Positions 45,731-58,300 of a DNA stretch of 64,000 nucleotides are shown piece by piece. A program made the translations under genes and the position numbers. The notes under the pieces are model-generated. The model did no database searches, was not told where the DNA came from, and was given only the letters and a program-made list of their open reading frames with translations. Positions within the stretch are counted from its first letter, which is position 1. Each line of letters begins with the position of its first letter. Source of the DNA: Perognathus longimembris pacificus (taxonomy: Eukaryota > Chordata > Mammalia > Rodentia > Heteromyidae); contig NC_063167.1 of NCBI RefSeq assembly GCF_023159225.1, positions 7,843,734 through 7,907,733 of the forward strand. Direction: 5' to 3'.

Positions 45731-48339
45731 GTTATGTTTGGTGGTCACAGGGTTGCATTGGGGTAGCATTGGTGTCTTTTCCCTCCATGTCTCAGAAACT
45801 GTCATGGCCGCTGCAGAGAGCAGACATGGTTGTTGGCCTTTGGTCTGTGTGGATTTTGTGAGTGGGAAAAGGTTTGAACATGAGGACCAACTGTGAATTT
45901 TAGACTGTACTTGCAAGAAATGGTTACAGGCCCAAGCCTTCTAAAATATTTTTTTAAAGTTGTCACCCTGCTTAAACCAGTAGGGCACCAGCCTGCAAAA
46001 GCCAGAGTACTCAGAGTAAGCAACCAGGGAATACTGGGGGATTTCAAATGTCTTTAACCAGTCTGTGTAGAAATTTGCAGACAACCCAGCAGGAGGTGTG
46101 ACAATCCATCCCAAGGACTCTGAGAGATGCCACTACAGCTTCACCAGATCCAACCCATCTCTCCTGCCTGCCTCCATCACACATGACTAACGAAGCCTGC
46201 TGATTCAGGATGGAAGACACAAGCCACTTCGGATCCACTGATGCTGCGACTTTTACATTGTTCTGACCCTTTGCACTCTCGATTATTATTCATTTATGTT
46301 CTTTTCCACCTGCTGGCGCTGAATATCCACAAGTTAGACAATAAGGGGCATAAGTAGCAAAAAGCTACCATTTGGATTCTTGGCACAATGCTAGTGGTTA
46401 AATAGTCCAAGGAACTCTAATGTGCTAATCAGTTGTTGTTTGACGACTCCTATCACATCTACTGAGTTTTGTCACTGCAGAACTCTGGCAAGTACTTGTT
46501 GGTCAAGTCTCAACAAGTTACAGGTGAGCTCTACGCCTATTGGTTGCTTTAATTGGAAATAAAAAGGGCTTTTTTTTTTTTTTTTTTTTTGCCAGTCCTG
46601 GGCCTTGGACTCAGGGCCTGAGCACTGTCCCTGGCTTCTAAAAAGGGCTTTTATGGCCAAGACTCCTTTGATTTCAGTTCAAAGCCAGTCCAGGCAGAAA
46701 AAAATTCCCTTTAAAACTCCATCTCCCAACTAACAAGCAAAGAGCCAGACCGGAAGCCTGGCTCAAGAGACTCAGTAACCAGCCCAATGCCGGAAACGGC
46801 ACTGTGGCTCAAGTGGTACAGTGCTAGCCTCAAGCAGAAGTGCTCAGGGACAGTGCCCAGGCCTTGAATTCAAACCCAGTGAATGCCAACTGGGATAAGC
46901 TATCCAAACAATGAGCACCTAGTTTTTCAGGGTGTGTTCTCCCATGTTGTTCATGTTAATTGGACCTGTGAACTTGTCAGTCTTTTGCCTGACCTTTTCA
47001 GAAGTCTCTGTTAACAGGATGACATCCCTCACCCAGGACGCCACCTGGGAACTTGCAGTTCAAGGCCATCCTGTTACGACAGGCAACTGGAGGCTTCCCT
47101 TACACTGCTCTGTCCAGCGCAGATCTGGATCCTGAAGACCCCAGCGCCAGAGACTCCTCGATGTGCTCAAGCCGCAGGAGGTAGCCAGAGGAGACCATGA
47201 CACCCACTGGGTGATAACTATTCCCATGGAAATGATGTGGCTAGCAGTCAGGAGGTGTATCCTATAGGACTGTGATCTCAAAGCCAGCCGGGGCTATATA
47301 GAGAGACCCTGTCTGAGAAAAGCAAAACACAAAATAAAGATGATGATGATGATTGTCTTATGGTTTACTATCCCCAGGAGAGGGAAAATGGGGGAGAATG
47401 AGGAAGGAGTGATATTGTCCAAGAAGCATTGTACTCATAACCTGATGGTGGAGTTGTAGCCACCTTGTACAACTACTTAGTAAGAAGAACATGAAAGAAA
47501 AAGAATTGAAGCAATTAAAGAGAGAAAACAAGAGACTTACCATCTCAATCCAGGCATTGTGGCTCATACCAGTAGTAATCCTAGCTACTGAGGAAGTAGA
47601 AATGAGATGGATTGAGGTTTAATGCCAGGGTAGGAGAATAAAACCACTAACAAGTGGGTACAGTTGTTCCTGGAGGTTTACATAAGAAGTGTGAGTGGAA
47701 GGGCTGGAAGATCATCGTCGTGACAGGAAGCAAGACTCTGTCAGACAAATAACAAAATAAAAAATGGTCTGGGGGCACAGCTCAAGAGGTATCACACTTG
47801 CTGAATAAGTTCAAACCTTTTAGTTCCACCTGAGTACCATAAAGAAACAAAGGACAAACAAAGTCACTTCTGGGAAAATATTTTATGGTTATGATAAAAG
47901 TGATGTCTGGAAGGATTACCGTAACACAAAAACACATTTCTTATTAAGGTAGGAAAGGTTTCTACAGGCATCTTGTCTCCTTGTGTGGTGTGCAATTGTG
48001 CACATAGGCAATTGGCTTGTACGCTGTGGAAGGCAAGAATCCACTGTAATTCAGTTTGCACAGCAATAGCGTTCATGTAAGAAGGTAGCTGAATGGTCTC
48101 TTCCCATGAGATGTATGTGCCACAAATTTGATAGCTTGACATGATACACACCTAGTAGATGACTGAGCGTGTGGCTATAGCTTAGCTGGATTCTGATTTG
48201 TGGTCCTACTGGGATACTATGAGGTTTTTGGGAAGTCACTCTTACCAACTAGGAATGACTCCAATCCAACCTGAGTCAGGACATATGACAGCATACAGTT
48301 CCTTCAGTGTTGATGATTGAGAGCATGTTTGTTTTTTTT
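45731..48339. other. intergenic stretch upstream of the esterase gene
   Basis: SINE pieces at 46,570-46,885 and diverged B1-like bits near 47,200-47,330 and 47,550-47,640. Otherwise nothing recognised. Confidence 0.6.
46570..46640 (-). mobile_element. truncated SINE (Geo end only)
   Basis: Antisense poly(T) head and CCAGTCCTGGGCCTTGGACT ... CCCTGGCTTC, then it stops. Flanks AAAAAGGGCTTTT match on both sides (46,561-46,573 and 46,639-46,651). A plus-strand degenerate composite copy follows to 46,885. Confidence 0.8.
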
Positions 48340-48620
48340 TTCCTTGCTGTTGGTCAGACATCACTGCCCTCAGCTTCTAGAACCCATTCACAGTGACTTT
48401 CCGTGTGACTTTCTGCTAATGGCTGCTTGTCTCTTTAAATCAGCAGGACAGAGGCAAGCTGGACAAGGCAGCCACAAATCCTAAACATGTAATCATACAC
48501 ATAATGTCTTGTTTTCACCATTCACAGCCAGTCATGGGTCTTTCTGAGACAAAGCATCACACAACCATAGATTTACCTTACACAGAAGGCCACACAAGAT
48601 TGAAATCTGAAAACAGCCAA
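48340..48620 (+). repeat. upstream flank of AADACL4-type gene, copy 1 of a duplicated block
   Basis: GTTGGTCAGACATCACTGCC and the later CAGCCAGTCATGGGTCTTTC align in order with 60,452-60,690 (GTTGGTGAGACCTCACTTCC ... AGAGCAGTCATGGCTCTTCA), by eye about two thirds identical. Plus orientation in both. Confidence 0.6.
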
Positions 48621-48651
48621 GCCTACTTGTCAGCTTTCAAATTACAGGATA

Positions 48652-48863
48652 CTTTTTTTTTTTTTTTTTTGCCAGTCCTGGGCCTTGGACTCAGGGCCTG
48701 AGCACTGTCCCTGGCTTCTTTTTGCTCAAGGCTAGCACTCTGCCACTTGAGCCACAGCGCCACTTCTGGCCTTTTCTATATATGTGGTGCTAGGAAATCG
48801 AACCCAGGGCTTCATGTATATGAGACAAGCACTCTTGCCACTAGGCCAAATCCCCAGCCCCCA
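48652..48863 (-). mobile_element. IDL-Geo dimeric SINE upstream of the AADACL4-type gene
   Basis: Antisense dimer, 277 bp before the start codon of the esterase gene. Confidence 0.88.
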
Positions 48864-49073
48864 CAAAACAGTCTTTACTCATTGCTTTTCCCTTTAGAGC
48901 TGACAACAGCTGCTTGTTCCAGAAGAGTTTCCTTCATCTTGCTATCAGCCCACTTCCACTTCCAGGGAGCAGGTTCCTCCAGCTTCAGTTGACTACCTTC
49001 TATTGATATCTAATAGGCCAGGTCAGGTCACTGTGTCAGGCAGAGCTTACAAAAAGGAGCAGATGTGGCAGTC

Positions 49074-49081
49074 CATAAAAC
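49074..49081 (+). promoter_or_regulatory. TATA-like box of the AADACL4-type gene
   Basis: CATAAAAC lies 59 bp before the ATG, which would give a 5' UTR of about 30-35 bases. Weak match; position is the main argument. Confidence 0.3.
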
Positions 49082-49139
49082 CAGGCAAGGTGCTCAAGTG
49101 GTTTTCCTTGGTCAGTAGCTCTTTAGGCTCCTCAGAATC

Positions 49140-49307
49140 ATGGTTTTGTTGTTGTTGGTTCTGCTGGGAGTACTGGCTGCCTTATCCCTGGGAGTCTTTG
49201 TCTGGGTGGTGGCTCAGCACTTCCTGAAGACGAAAATCCCATTGGGCCTTCAGCATCCAATTAAGTTCAGGTTTCTGCACGTTTTCTCGCTGTATGTGCT
49301 GACATGG
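49140..49307 (+). CDS. AADACL4: AADACL4-type coding exon 1
   Basis: 56 codons: leucine-rich signal anchor, then HFLKTKIPLGLQHP as in AADACL4. Donor TGG|GTAAGT. Confidence 0.92.
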
Positions 49308-52300
49308 GTAAGTCTGCTCTCAGCCCACCTCAGAAATAACAATACTCTCTGTTCCTTGCTCATGCTTCCTTTTTTTATCTTACCAGATACTCTCATGACA
49401 GAACTTGCTATGGTATTGTATCTGTTGTTGTTTCCTCTCTCTCCTCTCCTTCCCCCATGTTTTCTTCCTTGTTTCTTCAGCACCTTACCTCTTCCCAGTT
49501 TTCCTCCTTTCCTCTCCACCCCTTTCTTCCCTCCCTTCCATTTTTCCTATCCTCTCTACCCTCCTTTCTGTTCTTGCTCTCCTTCTGTTCCTTCCATTTT
49601 CCCTGTTTCTTTCTCTTGTCTACCCCATTTAACTTCCTCTCCTTCTTTAGCTTTACACTTTTACCAAGTGCCACCTATCAGGAGCTTTTTTGAGGTCCAA
49701 AAACAATTTCAGAAAACAATTCTCACTGATTATCTCTGGTGGGCAAGTACTGAGTACAGGTGGGGAGGTGAAGAGATAAGAAAGTTGGGGCTGCATCCAA
49801 TGCTCAGTGTCTGTTGGATAGTCTTGTGGTGTTTCCCATCAGCTGTGTCATTTGGGACAATTTGCATAGCTTCTCTGTGTCTCAGTTTCATCGATGAAAT
49901 AGATGAAGAGTATTTATGGTACCAGGTTGGTAAAAGCACTGGATGACAATGTGCTGGGCTCAATATTTGGTAAACGAATATGTTCTCTGGTGGTGATATT
50001 TTTCATCACGATCTTGGATCACTTCTGAAGAAAGGTGTTCTCGTTTATAACTACCAAGTGCTGTTGATCAAAGGAGATAGGCAGGTGATGAAGAAGTCTT
50101 CGCTCCTATTTTCCTGGTTCATATTCTTCCAAGGGGTGAAGAATCTCCAGTGAGTGTCCCTACTCTGTGTGGAATTCCAGACTGGTTTGGATCCCAAGAA
50201 GTAGAAGAGAGGGCTATGGATTTCTAAGTAGCCCAGAAAAAAAAAAGATAGATATTTTTCCAATCTTTAGTGTTTATCTTCAAGCCTGGCCCATGAATTC
50301 AGCACCTGCTGAAAACATCTGCTACAGGCGCTTCACAGGAACCTCTGTGACGAGTGTGGCTGGCTCTGGAGGGCGAGTTCAGCCTAGGCTCTGTCTGCAT
50401 CTGCTGTCCCACGGGGCACACTGTCTGTGACAGACACGAGGAAGAGAATATCCACCTGTGACTGTCCATGTGACCTCAGAAGAGGGGCAAGGGAGGAATA
50501 AAACGTTTCAGGAGACTGAGAAAAACCTGAACCACATGCCACCCAGAGTCCTTTTGGTATCAAACAACTTTGGGTCTGAGTCCCCTGCCTTAGGCACTAG
50601 CCTGTGGCCTCGTGTTTTTGTGTCTCTTTTCTTCTCTAAAATAGGAGTATAGGAAGACAGGGTTTAAAAATTGTTTTTCTTTATTTCAGAAACTTGAGAT
50701 TAAGAGACATAAAAAGACGGAATTTCAATAGCTTTTTTTGGTGAGAAATTAGAATACACATTTCCTTGGGTCAAATGTCACTGCTTGATTTTTGTCATCC
50801 CTTTCAAACTGATTTCATAGGGCAGAGGTGAAGGGTACTGTTAGCTCCCACCTGTCATCTTAGCTAGAAGAGGCTTTTTATAGGTGTGATGGGAGGGTTA
50901 AATAAGAAAAGCACTGGAACTAGTCATCCCAGTGCTAGGAACTTACAGGTACGCAGTCGAAGTAGATTGCTAGGAGTGTGTTTATTGTTTCCAAAAGGAA
51001 GCATGTTAAACTACTACAGATATAAAGATTGGTAAGATTGATCTTAGCCCTAGTAAAAGATAAAGAACTGAAGATGTAGCTCATTGTAGACTGCCTAGAG
51101 TGTATGAATCCATGGCCTTGATCCTAAGAATGACTACAAAATTAACATGAACAATAATGTAACAAACACTAGTGATGTTAAGGACAAATAATACCAGAAT
51201 ATTTTATAAAGGAGTTTTAGTGTTCCAACTTCTAAACTCCAAATATTGTATACTAATAACAGTATTTTTCCTCCTCCTCCTCTTCTTCCTCCTCCTCCTC
51301 CTCCTCCTCCTCCTCCTCCTCCTCCTCTTCCTCCTCCTCCTCCTCCTCTTCCTTCTCCTCTTTTTCTTCCCCCTCCTCCTCCTCCTCCTCCCACCTCTGT
51401 CCTAATTTTCCAGCTTGGATTAATGTAGATACATGTTTAGAAACATCAAGCCAAAACAAAACAGTGGCCTATGTCATGATCCTTCAGAATATGAGGATTA
51501 GGAGGTGTCATATCCCATTGCATTGTCCAAAATTCCTTGAACAACTGTTTACTAGTCTAGATGATGAAAGGAGCTAGAGGTGGATACTTGTGGTCTTTGC
51601 TCACTGGGATCATTCAGTTTGTTGGTCGGGACACATCTACAAAATCTTATCCATGCAATACAGTCTTAGGCAGTGTAGAGCAGGTGAAAGAGGGCTTTCA
51701 AGGTGAAATACCTGTGCATTCAAAGGGGAGGATGATGGCTTTCTGAAGATCATGATACCTGAGACTATAAAGGAAAGAGAGTTCAGTGCCCATCTATACA
51801 GAGGGCATGTTTGAAAGGCTCCACAGAAACAAGAAGGTAATAATGAGGGAAGAATGTGTGGGGAAGGTATTGTTAGATATGGTGCTAACCTGTTCAACAA
51901 CAAGTGCCTTTCAGGGTGTTCAGCATGAAGGAGCTGATTTATCCTGGAGGCCAAATGTTCTCAGATGCTTTCAAAACACAAAGGGAAATCTAGGCTAGCT
52001 TGAGCTAGCGTCTTTTGACTCAAGCAGGTCAAGAATTATTCAGAGTTCCCTTTGGGGAGCCTTCATGTAGAGACTGCATTGGCACATTCTACTTGTCTTG
52101 GACCAAGGCAAAATATATGCAAGGAAGACACACTGAGACCTCACATGTGGCCAGATCAATCTATCCTACCACTTGCTCCTTGATCTAGGCTATCACTTTA
52201 TCTTACACTGTAAATGAGACCGAGTGAAGCTCATTGCTTATCATGGACAGGTTCTCTCAGTTAGTTGGTGATTTGACTGGAAAGCGAAGCTCTTTCTGGT

Positions 52301-55300
52301 TTGTTGGTCAAGAACATATAGTTTCATATTCACTGGCAAGCCTCTTTAGATTTCCACATCCCCCAGTTTCCCCTTCGGTAAAACGAAGTTGATAATGTTA
52401 CTTGTGTTTGAAGGGTTTCAGAAATATAAGAATGTTAATCCAATTGTACCAACACTGGCACTTTTTTTTTTTTGGCCAGTCCTGGGCCTTGGACGCAGGG
52501 CCTGAGCACTGTCCCTGGCTTCTTTTTGCTCAAGGCTAGCACTCTACCACTTGAGCCACAGCATCACTTCTGGCTTTTTCTATATATGTGGTGCTGGGGA
52601 ATTGAACCCAGGGCTTCATGTATATGAGGCAAGCTCTCTTGCCACTAGGCCATAGTCCCAGCCCCCACTGGCACTTTTTTAGAGAGCAAATGATTACCAG
52701 CTGTTATTGTGTTTTACCTTCCCATCATACTGTTCTCCATATGACAAAGACATAGCTCAAAAGTGAAGTCTCTTGAAGAGATAATTCAATGTCATCACAA
52801 ATGAATCTAGTCATGCAATGAGTATACCGTAACTCGTTCACAAAATATTAAGACACTGGCTTGTAGAAGATTTTCAGAGGAGTTTAGGAAACTCTCTTAG
52901 CCCTGAGCCATTACTGCACCTTCCAGAGCGTGCAATACATATACCTAGTTGATCACATTATTACTCTATCCCATGACGCATAATCGCGGGATCCTTTGTC
53001 ACCAGAACTCCAGGTGTGCCATGTTATGTGTTGACACAGATGATAGACCGTTTTTTCCACCTCACCTGGATACAGCCAACACGGAGCAATAGAGTCAGTG
53101 AGCTTAGGGTCAGGTATTCAGGACAATTGGCTTTGTCCAGAGTTTTCTCCACTTACCCCCAAACTGGATTTTGACTTTGACAAAGTCATTTTCATCCTAG
53201 TCTTTTTGCCTGTTGCTCTAACAATACTACAGACCAGATGATAGATACAGAGTAGAAGTTCATTTTTCTTATAGTTCTGGCAGCACAGGGTGCCATGTTG
53301 TTGCATCAGACCTTTGCCAATAGGTAAGTGGGTTGTTGTTTCTAAGACAGAGCAAACCCAGCTGAACTTACCATTCAGAATCTTATCTCCAACAGGGGAA
53401 TATACTGGAGAAGCTGAGCATTTGCTCCCAGTTCCACTTTATCCAGTTTGTGGAATCCCTAGTGCTTGTAAAGAAGGACCCCAAAATGGTGGTGACCAAC
53501 CTGCAATTTGGGACAATCCCCGCGAGGCTATTCCAGCCTAAGACATCATCGCCCAGCCTTCGGAGAGGAATCATCTTCTTTCACGGAGGGGGCTTAATGA
53601 TGGGCAGCCTGGGTAAGGACCTTCCGGGCGGTGTGAGTTATTCACAGAAGGGCCTCGCTAATCCCACAGCCTTGGCCAGTTCTACTGCGGACTTGGGGAA
53701 GGGGTTCAGTGAAGTAGCACTGGAGCTTGGTGTAGGAGGTCAGCTAGAGGCTGAGGGTCAGGACTATCCATGGAGTTAGTGGTAGCCTCTCTGGTAATGT
53801 TCTCTACACTACGCTGTCTGAGTCCTTGTGAGGGCGGAGCTGGGCCAGTGTGGCTGCCAGGTCTTGGTTGTGACTCCTCTTCTCCTTCCCAAGAAGACCT
53901 CAGTCCTGTCCTAAAAGCTTCATATGAATACCAAGTGCATCTGTGTCCCTCATCCATGCCGGACAACCATCGCTCTGTAATTTCAAAGTGGCATTTTTAC
54001 CACCTCTCATGAACTAGGTCACAACTTGTCACTGCAGTCCTCCTTGTAGACCTCTGTGATGCCTCTGACAGGGTCAATTGCTTCATTTTGAGCGTGTCAC
54101 GCCATAGGCTCTCAACCTTTGTGCACTGTAGACGTTCAGGAGTGCTTCCCCTTGACCTCTGCCATTGTCCATGATCCAGCCTCGAAATATGTCCTCATTC
54201 CTGAGGAGGCATGACTGAGGAGCCCTCAGTCCTCCTTCCTATCCCAAATGGCCCTTACGACAGCGGCCTCTTCAACATCTTACCTAAGCCACCTGTGCTG
54301 TAACTCTGAGGTCAGATCCTGTTCCTAGTCTCTCTCCCTCACATCTGTTCTATGTCCCTGTGGCACATGACCCAGGCTGAGCTCATGGAAGTGCACCACA
54401 GTGTCTTTCCTGTTTACTGTTTCTCTGCCCTTATTCACACTGGGGAAACCAGAAGGCAAGGGATGAGCTCTGTTGGGTTTATTGCCAAATGTATGTATGC
54501 TACTTAGGATCAATTATGAGTTGGTAAGAACTACATCAAATGCTATTTGTCTGGAAGGCAGAAGATCTTATTATCGCCTTAATCACATGCTTTGGGGCTG
54601 CCCCATTCGTGCACTGTCTTAGTCTCCTGACTCCTGTAAGCACCCCCAACAACTCCTTTTCCATACTGGAGTTGCCTGCTGGGATTTAGACAATCCTGGT
54701 GCCCAGTTTCCACCTGAACTCCTGACAGCCTAGGGTTTGGATATCCAAAGACTTCCTATTGCCTCCGCGGGGACAATGAGGCAGTAGGAGGTGCGAGTCG
54801 CAGGCTCTGTGCTCAGCACCGTGTCAAGATTCTCTGTGGCACTAACATGAAGGCATTTCCCTCCTAGGACACCAGATGAACTCCCTCTACTAATTAAATT
54901 GTCACACCCCACATGTTCATGTCTTAATCAGCATAAAGGTATGAAATTATTAATATTCCTGGGAGTCGAGTCCAAACTCCTTAGTGTGGCTCTGTCTATC
55001 TCAGAGCTTTTATTGTACCTGGACCTCAGTTCTCCCCACTTTAAATTTATGATTTGTAGAAGGCAAGTTCCAATGTTGACCTGAGTTTTGACATTGAATA
55101 GATAGTGGCGAGATGTCTGGATTTGCCCAGATAGAACTGGCAAGGTTTCTTTAAGAGGAGGCAACTAAAGGAACTGAGTGAGAATGCCAGCCCTAGAGCC
55201 TCATTGGCAGTGCTATCTCTGGCGCAGTAGTAGGAAGCCATGGAACTCTCTTTTTTTGGCCAGTCCTGGGCCTTGGACTCAGGGCCTGAGCACTGTCCCT

Positions 55301-58300
55301 GGTTTCTTTTTGCTCAAGGCTAGCACTCTGCCACTTGAGCCACAGCGCCACTTCTGGCCGTTTTCTATATATGTGGTGCTGGGGAATCGAACCCAGGGCT
55401 TCATGTATACAAGGCGAGCGCTCTTGCCATATCCCCAGCCCTCCTGGAACCCTCTTTATGGGCCATTCTGGATCTCTTCTTCTCTTGCAGATTCTTACCA
55501 CAGCCTGTGCAACTTTCTGGCCAGGGAGACAGACTCAGTGCTGATATCAGTGGGGTAAGTGGCCCGGAAAGAGGTTTATCTATAGAGATGGAGAGGGTGA
55601 GTCCTGAACTGTAGACCACATAGTGTGTGTGGGTTCACATGGCAAGAGACATCTCCTATTATTCTGACAGACACAGGCACAACATTGTCCCTAGCAACAT
55701 AGCCCAGAAAGATTCCCATCATTCTGGAGTGCAAAGATGGAGTGCAAAGTGCTGTCATAGATAGCTACTCCTCTCACCCAGGGCTGTATTATTCAATTTT
55801 AGTCATGTTGTCAAATCCCTGAGATAAACATGCAAGAGAAAAGACGTTTTTAAACTCATGGCTTCAGAGGGTCATCCACGGTCAGCTTGTTCCATTGCTG
55901 TGTGTCTGTGATGATACAGAGCACCAGTCAAGGCACTGGGAGGGCAGGCCTAGCAAAGTTCTCTTATGGCAGCTAGGAATTAGAGACAGAAAAGGTGTCC
56001 TGGGCAAAGGAAACACTTCACACATACATCCAGTGACCTACTTCCTCCAACTTGGCCTGAACTTAGTACTACTTCCATCACATTGACTCATCCCTTGATG
56101 AAGTCGGGGCTGTCACTATCCAATCACATGTCAGTGATTGGATTCTACAATTGTGCAACAAACATTGAACCCCTGAGCCTTTGGGGATACTTCCTATCCA
56201 AACCATAAGATTCTACCACAGGCACTGGAGTATAGAGCCACTTCATAAGACAGGAGTCTCTAAGGCTTAATATCGGTCTTCTAAAGTTCTAATCAAATTC
56301 CCCTTCAACTAAGTCAATTATCTGCTAATGAAGCCCTGACTCCAATCACCACACAATAATGACAAGAGATTATGAACCCACTAGTGGGTTGAATCCATTA
56401 ATGAAGTCACAGCCCTCAATATGGAATCACATCTCAAAGATTTTACCCACCACCTGGTAACCAAGACTTGAGCAAATGAGCCTTTTGGGGATACTTATTT
56501 CCAAAGTTTGAAAGAGACTGAGCTGCAATGGACTCTTCATAGGAATTAGTTTAATAAGCTACAAAGGCAGGGATGGAAAGGATAGGGAGGCAATATTGAT
56601 CATGAAGTTCTGACCAAGGTTTGTTTTTTTGTTGTTTGCAAATAAAATATTTACTTATACACCTACCAATTTTAAGGCAGGCCGGTACTGATGTAGACTG
56701 AAGCTGAAGAGCCCCAGACTGGCCTATGGGAAACCAATGGGACTTTGAGTGAAGAAAGGAGCAGAGAGCCCTTATCTGTATAATTCCAGTTCTTACATCA
56801 AGAGATGGCAAAACAGTACCAGGACACAGTTTACAGAAGGAAGAAAGAGAGATGAAACCCTCCCTATTATTCTCAGCCTCCCCTGCTGAATGCATGTCAT
56901 CTTGGCGGCCTCCAGGCTGTGTATGGTATAGCAGTGTGATTCAAAGAAGTTACTTAGCATCTCTGGTCCTCTCTAAGAATGATGAGAACTTCTCTTATCC
57001 AGTATTTGGTGACTTCTACTTTCATGGCTGCCCTGGTAACTGATCTTCCATCATTGAAACTCAAATCTCCAAAGATCCTGTAAAAGGGTAAACAGGAAGG
57101 TGTGCAGAAATAGCTGCATTTCTGTCCTCTACAGAATTTCTCAGGGTAATACCATGCCAGGTACTTGTAGGGATGTATCTTCTCCCTAGGCCATTCCTTA
57201 TTCAGGTGACCAGATGGGTACAGTGGGCAGTGACTGGAAGGAGAAGACCGAGAGGTGCTTAAATGCAAGATTTTCTTCGACTCTCGACTCTCTTTTCCCC
57301 TTTGTCCCTTCCTATTTCCTCCCCTCTACTCCCTCCACTTGTCCCATCTCCTCTCTTTGTCCTCTCCTCAGCTTCTCTGGCTAAACACAACTTTACCTTG
57401 ATCTCTTTACCCTAATTGAATCACACTGTTAGAAGCTACTCAGTTTTGTGGACACCATGGTAGGATGGGGTCAGCGGATGAGACAGAGAAGAACAGGTAA
57501 GTTTTACTTTCGGTCACTTCCTACTTTAAATGGCGTCACTCAAATGTTTCATGATCTCTTGGTGTAAAAACTGGAAATGTAGAGATCAAGTTTCTCTGCC
57601 ACCTTCTTCACCCCATTGGCGTCCTAAGAACCAGATTAATTGTCTTTCCCCTCCCCAAGCATTCCTGTTTTTCTGCTTCCAAAGAAAATATCTTTCCATC
57701 TGAAAAATCTTGTGGGGGCTTTATTTGTCTATGGAAGCAGAACATGGATTTGACTGGAGATTGTTGGCTACTCTATGGAGAGATTGTTCACGCCCATACA
57801 TAACAATGGAGATAAGAGTCCTTAGTTGCTGGCCAAGATCTCAGGATTTGGTCAGGTGTAACCCACACATGGTGGTGTGTAGAAGACAGGGCTCAAGGGG
57901 CCTTCACTGAACCCTGGGCTCATCTGTGTGCTATTTCCTCCCTAGATACCGCAAGTGTCCTGACTATCATTACCCCATCACGTTCGATGATTGCCTCATT
58001 GCTTCTATCCACATCCTGAAGGCACCGGAAATCTATGGAGTAGACCCTTCTAGAATTGTGCTTTGTGGAGAGAGTGTTGGAGCTTCTTTAGTGGCCGGCT
58101 TGACCCAGGCTTTGCTTGGTAGATCAGATCTTCCCCAAATTCGAGCTCAGGTCCTGATGTATCCTTGTGTCCAGACTGTTAATTTACAGTTACCCTCATT
58201 TCAACAGAACAAAAATATCCCTTTTCTTACCCAAGATTTACTGTTGAAGCTTTTGTGTAAATATCTGGCCATTGACCAGTCTTGGGAAGATGCCATAGTG

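Larger units (their letters stand above)
49308..53395 (+). other. AADACL4-type intron 1
   Basis: 4.1 kb with a polypyrimidine tract, MIR fragments, a (CTC)n tract and one SINE. 50,000-51,260 and 51,400-52,330 show nothing recognisable. Confidence 0.85.

Noticed and set aside
49140..49946. 268-codon frame beginning with the esterase exon 1
   Set aside because: After codon 56 it reads through the GTAAGT donor into intron sequence and the pyrimidine tract.
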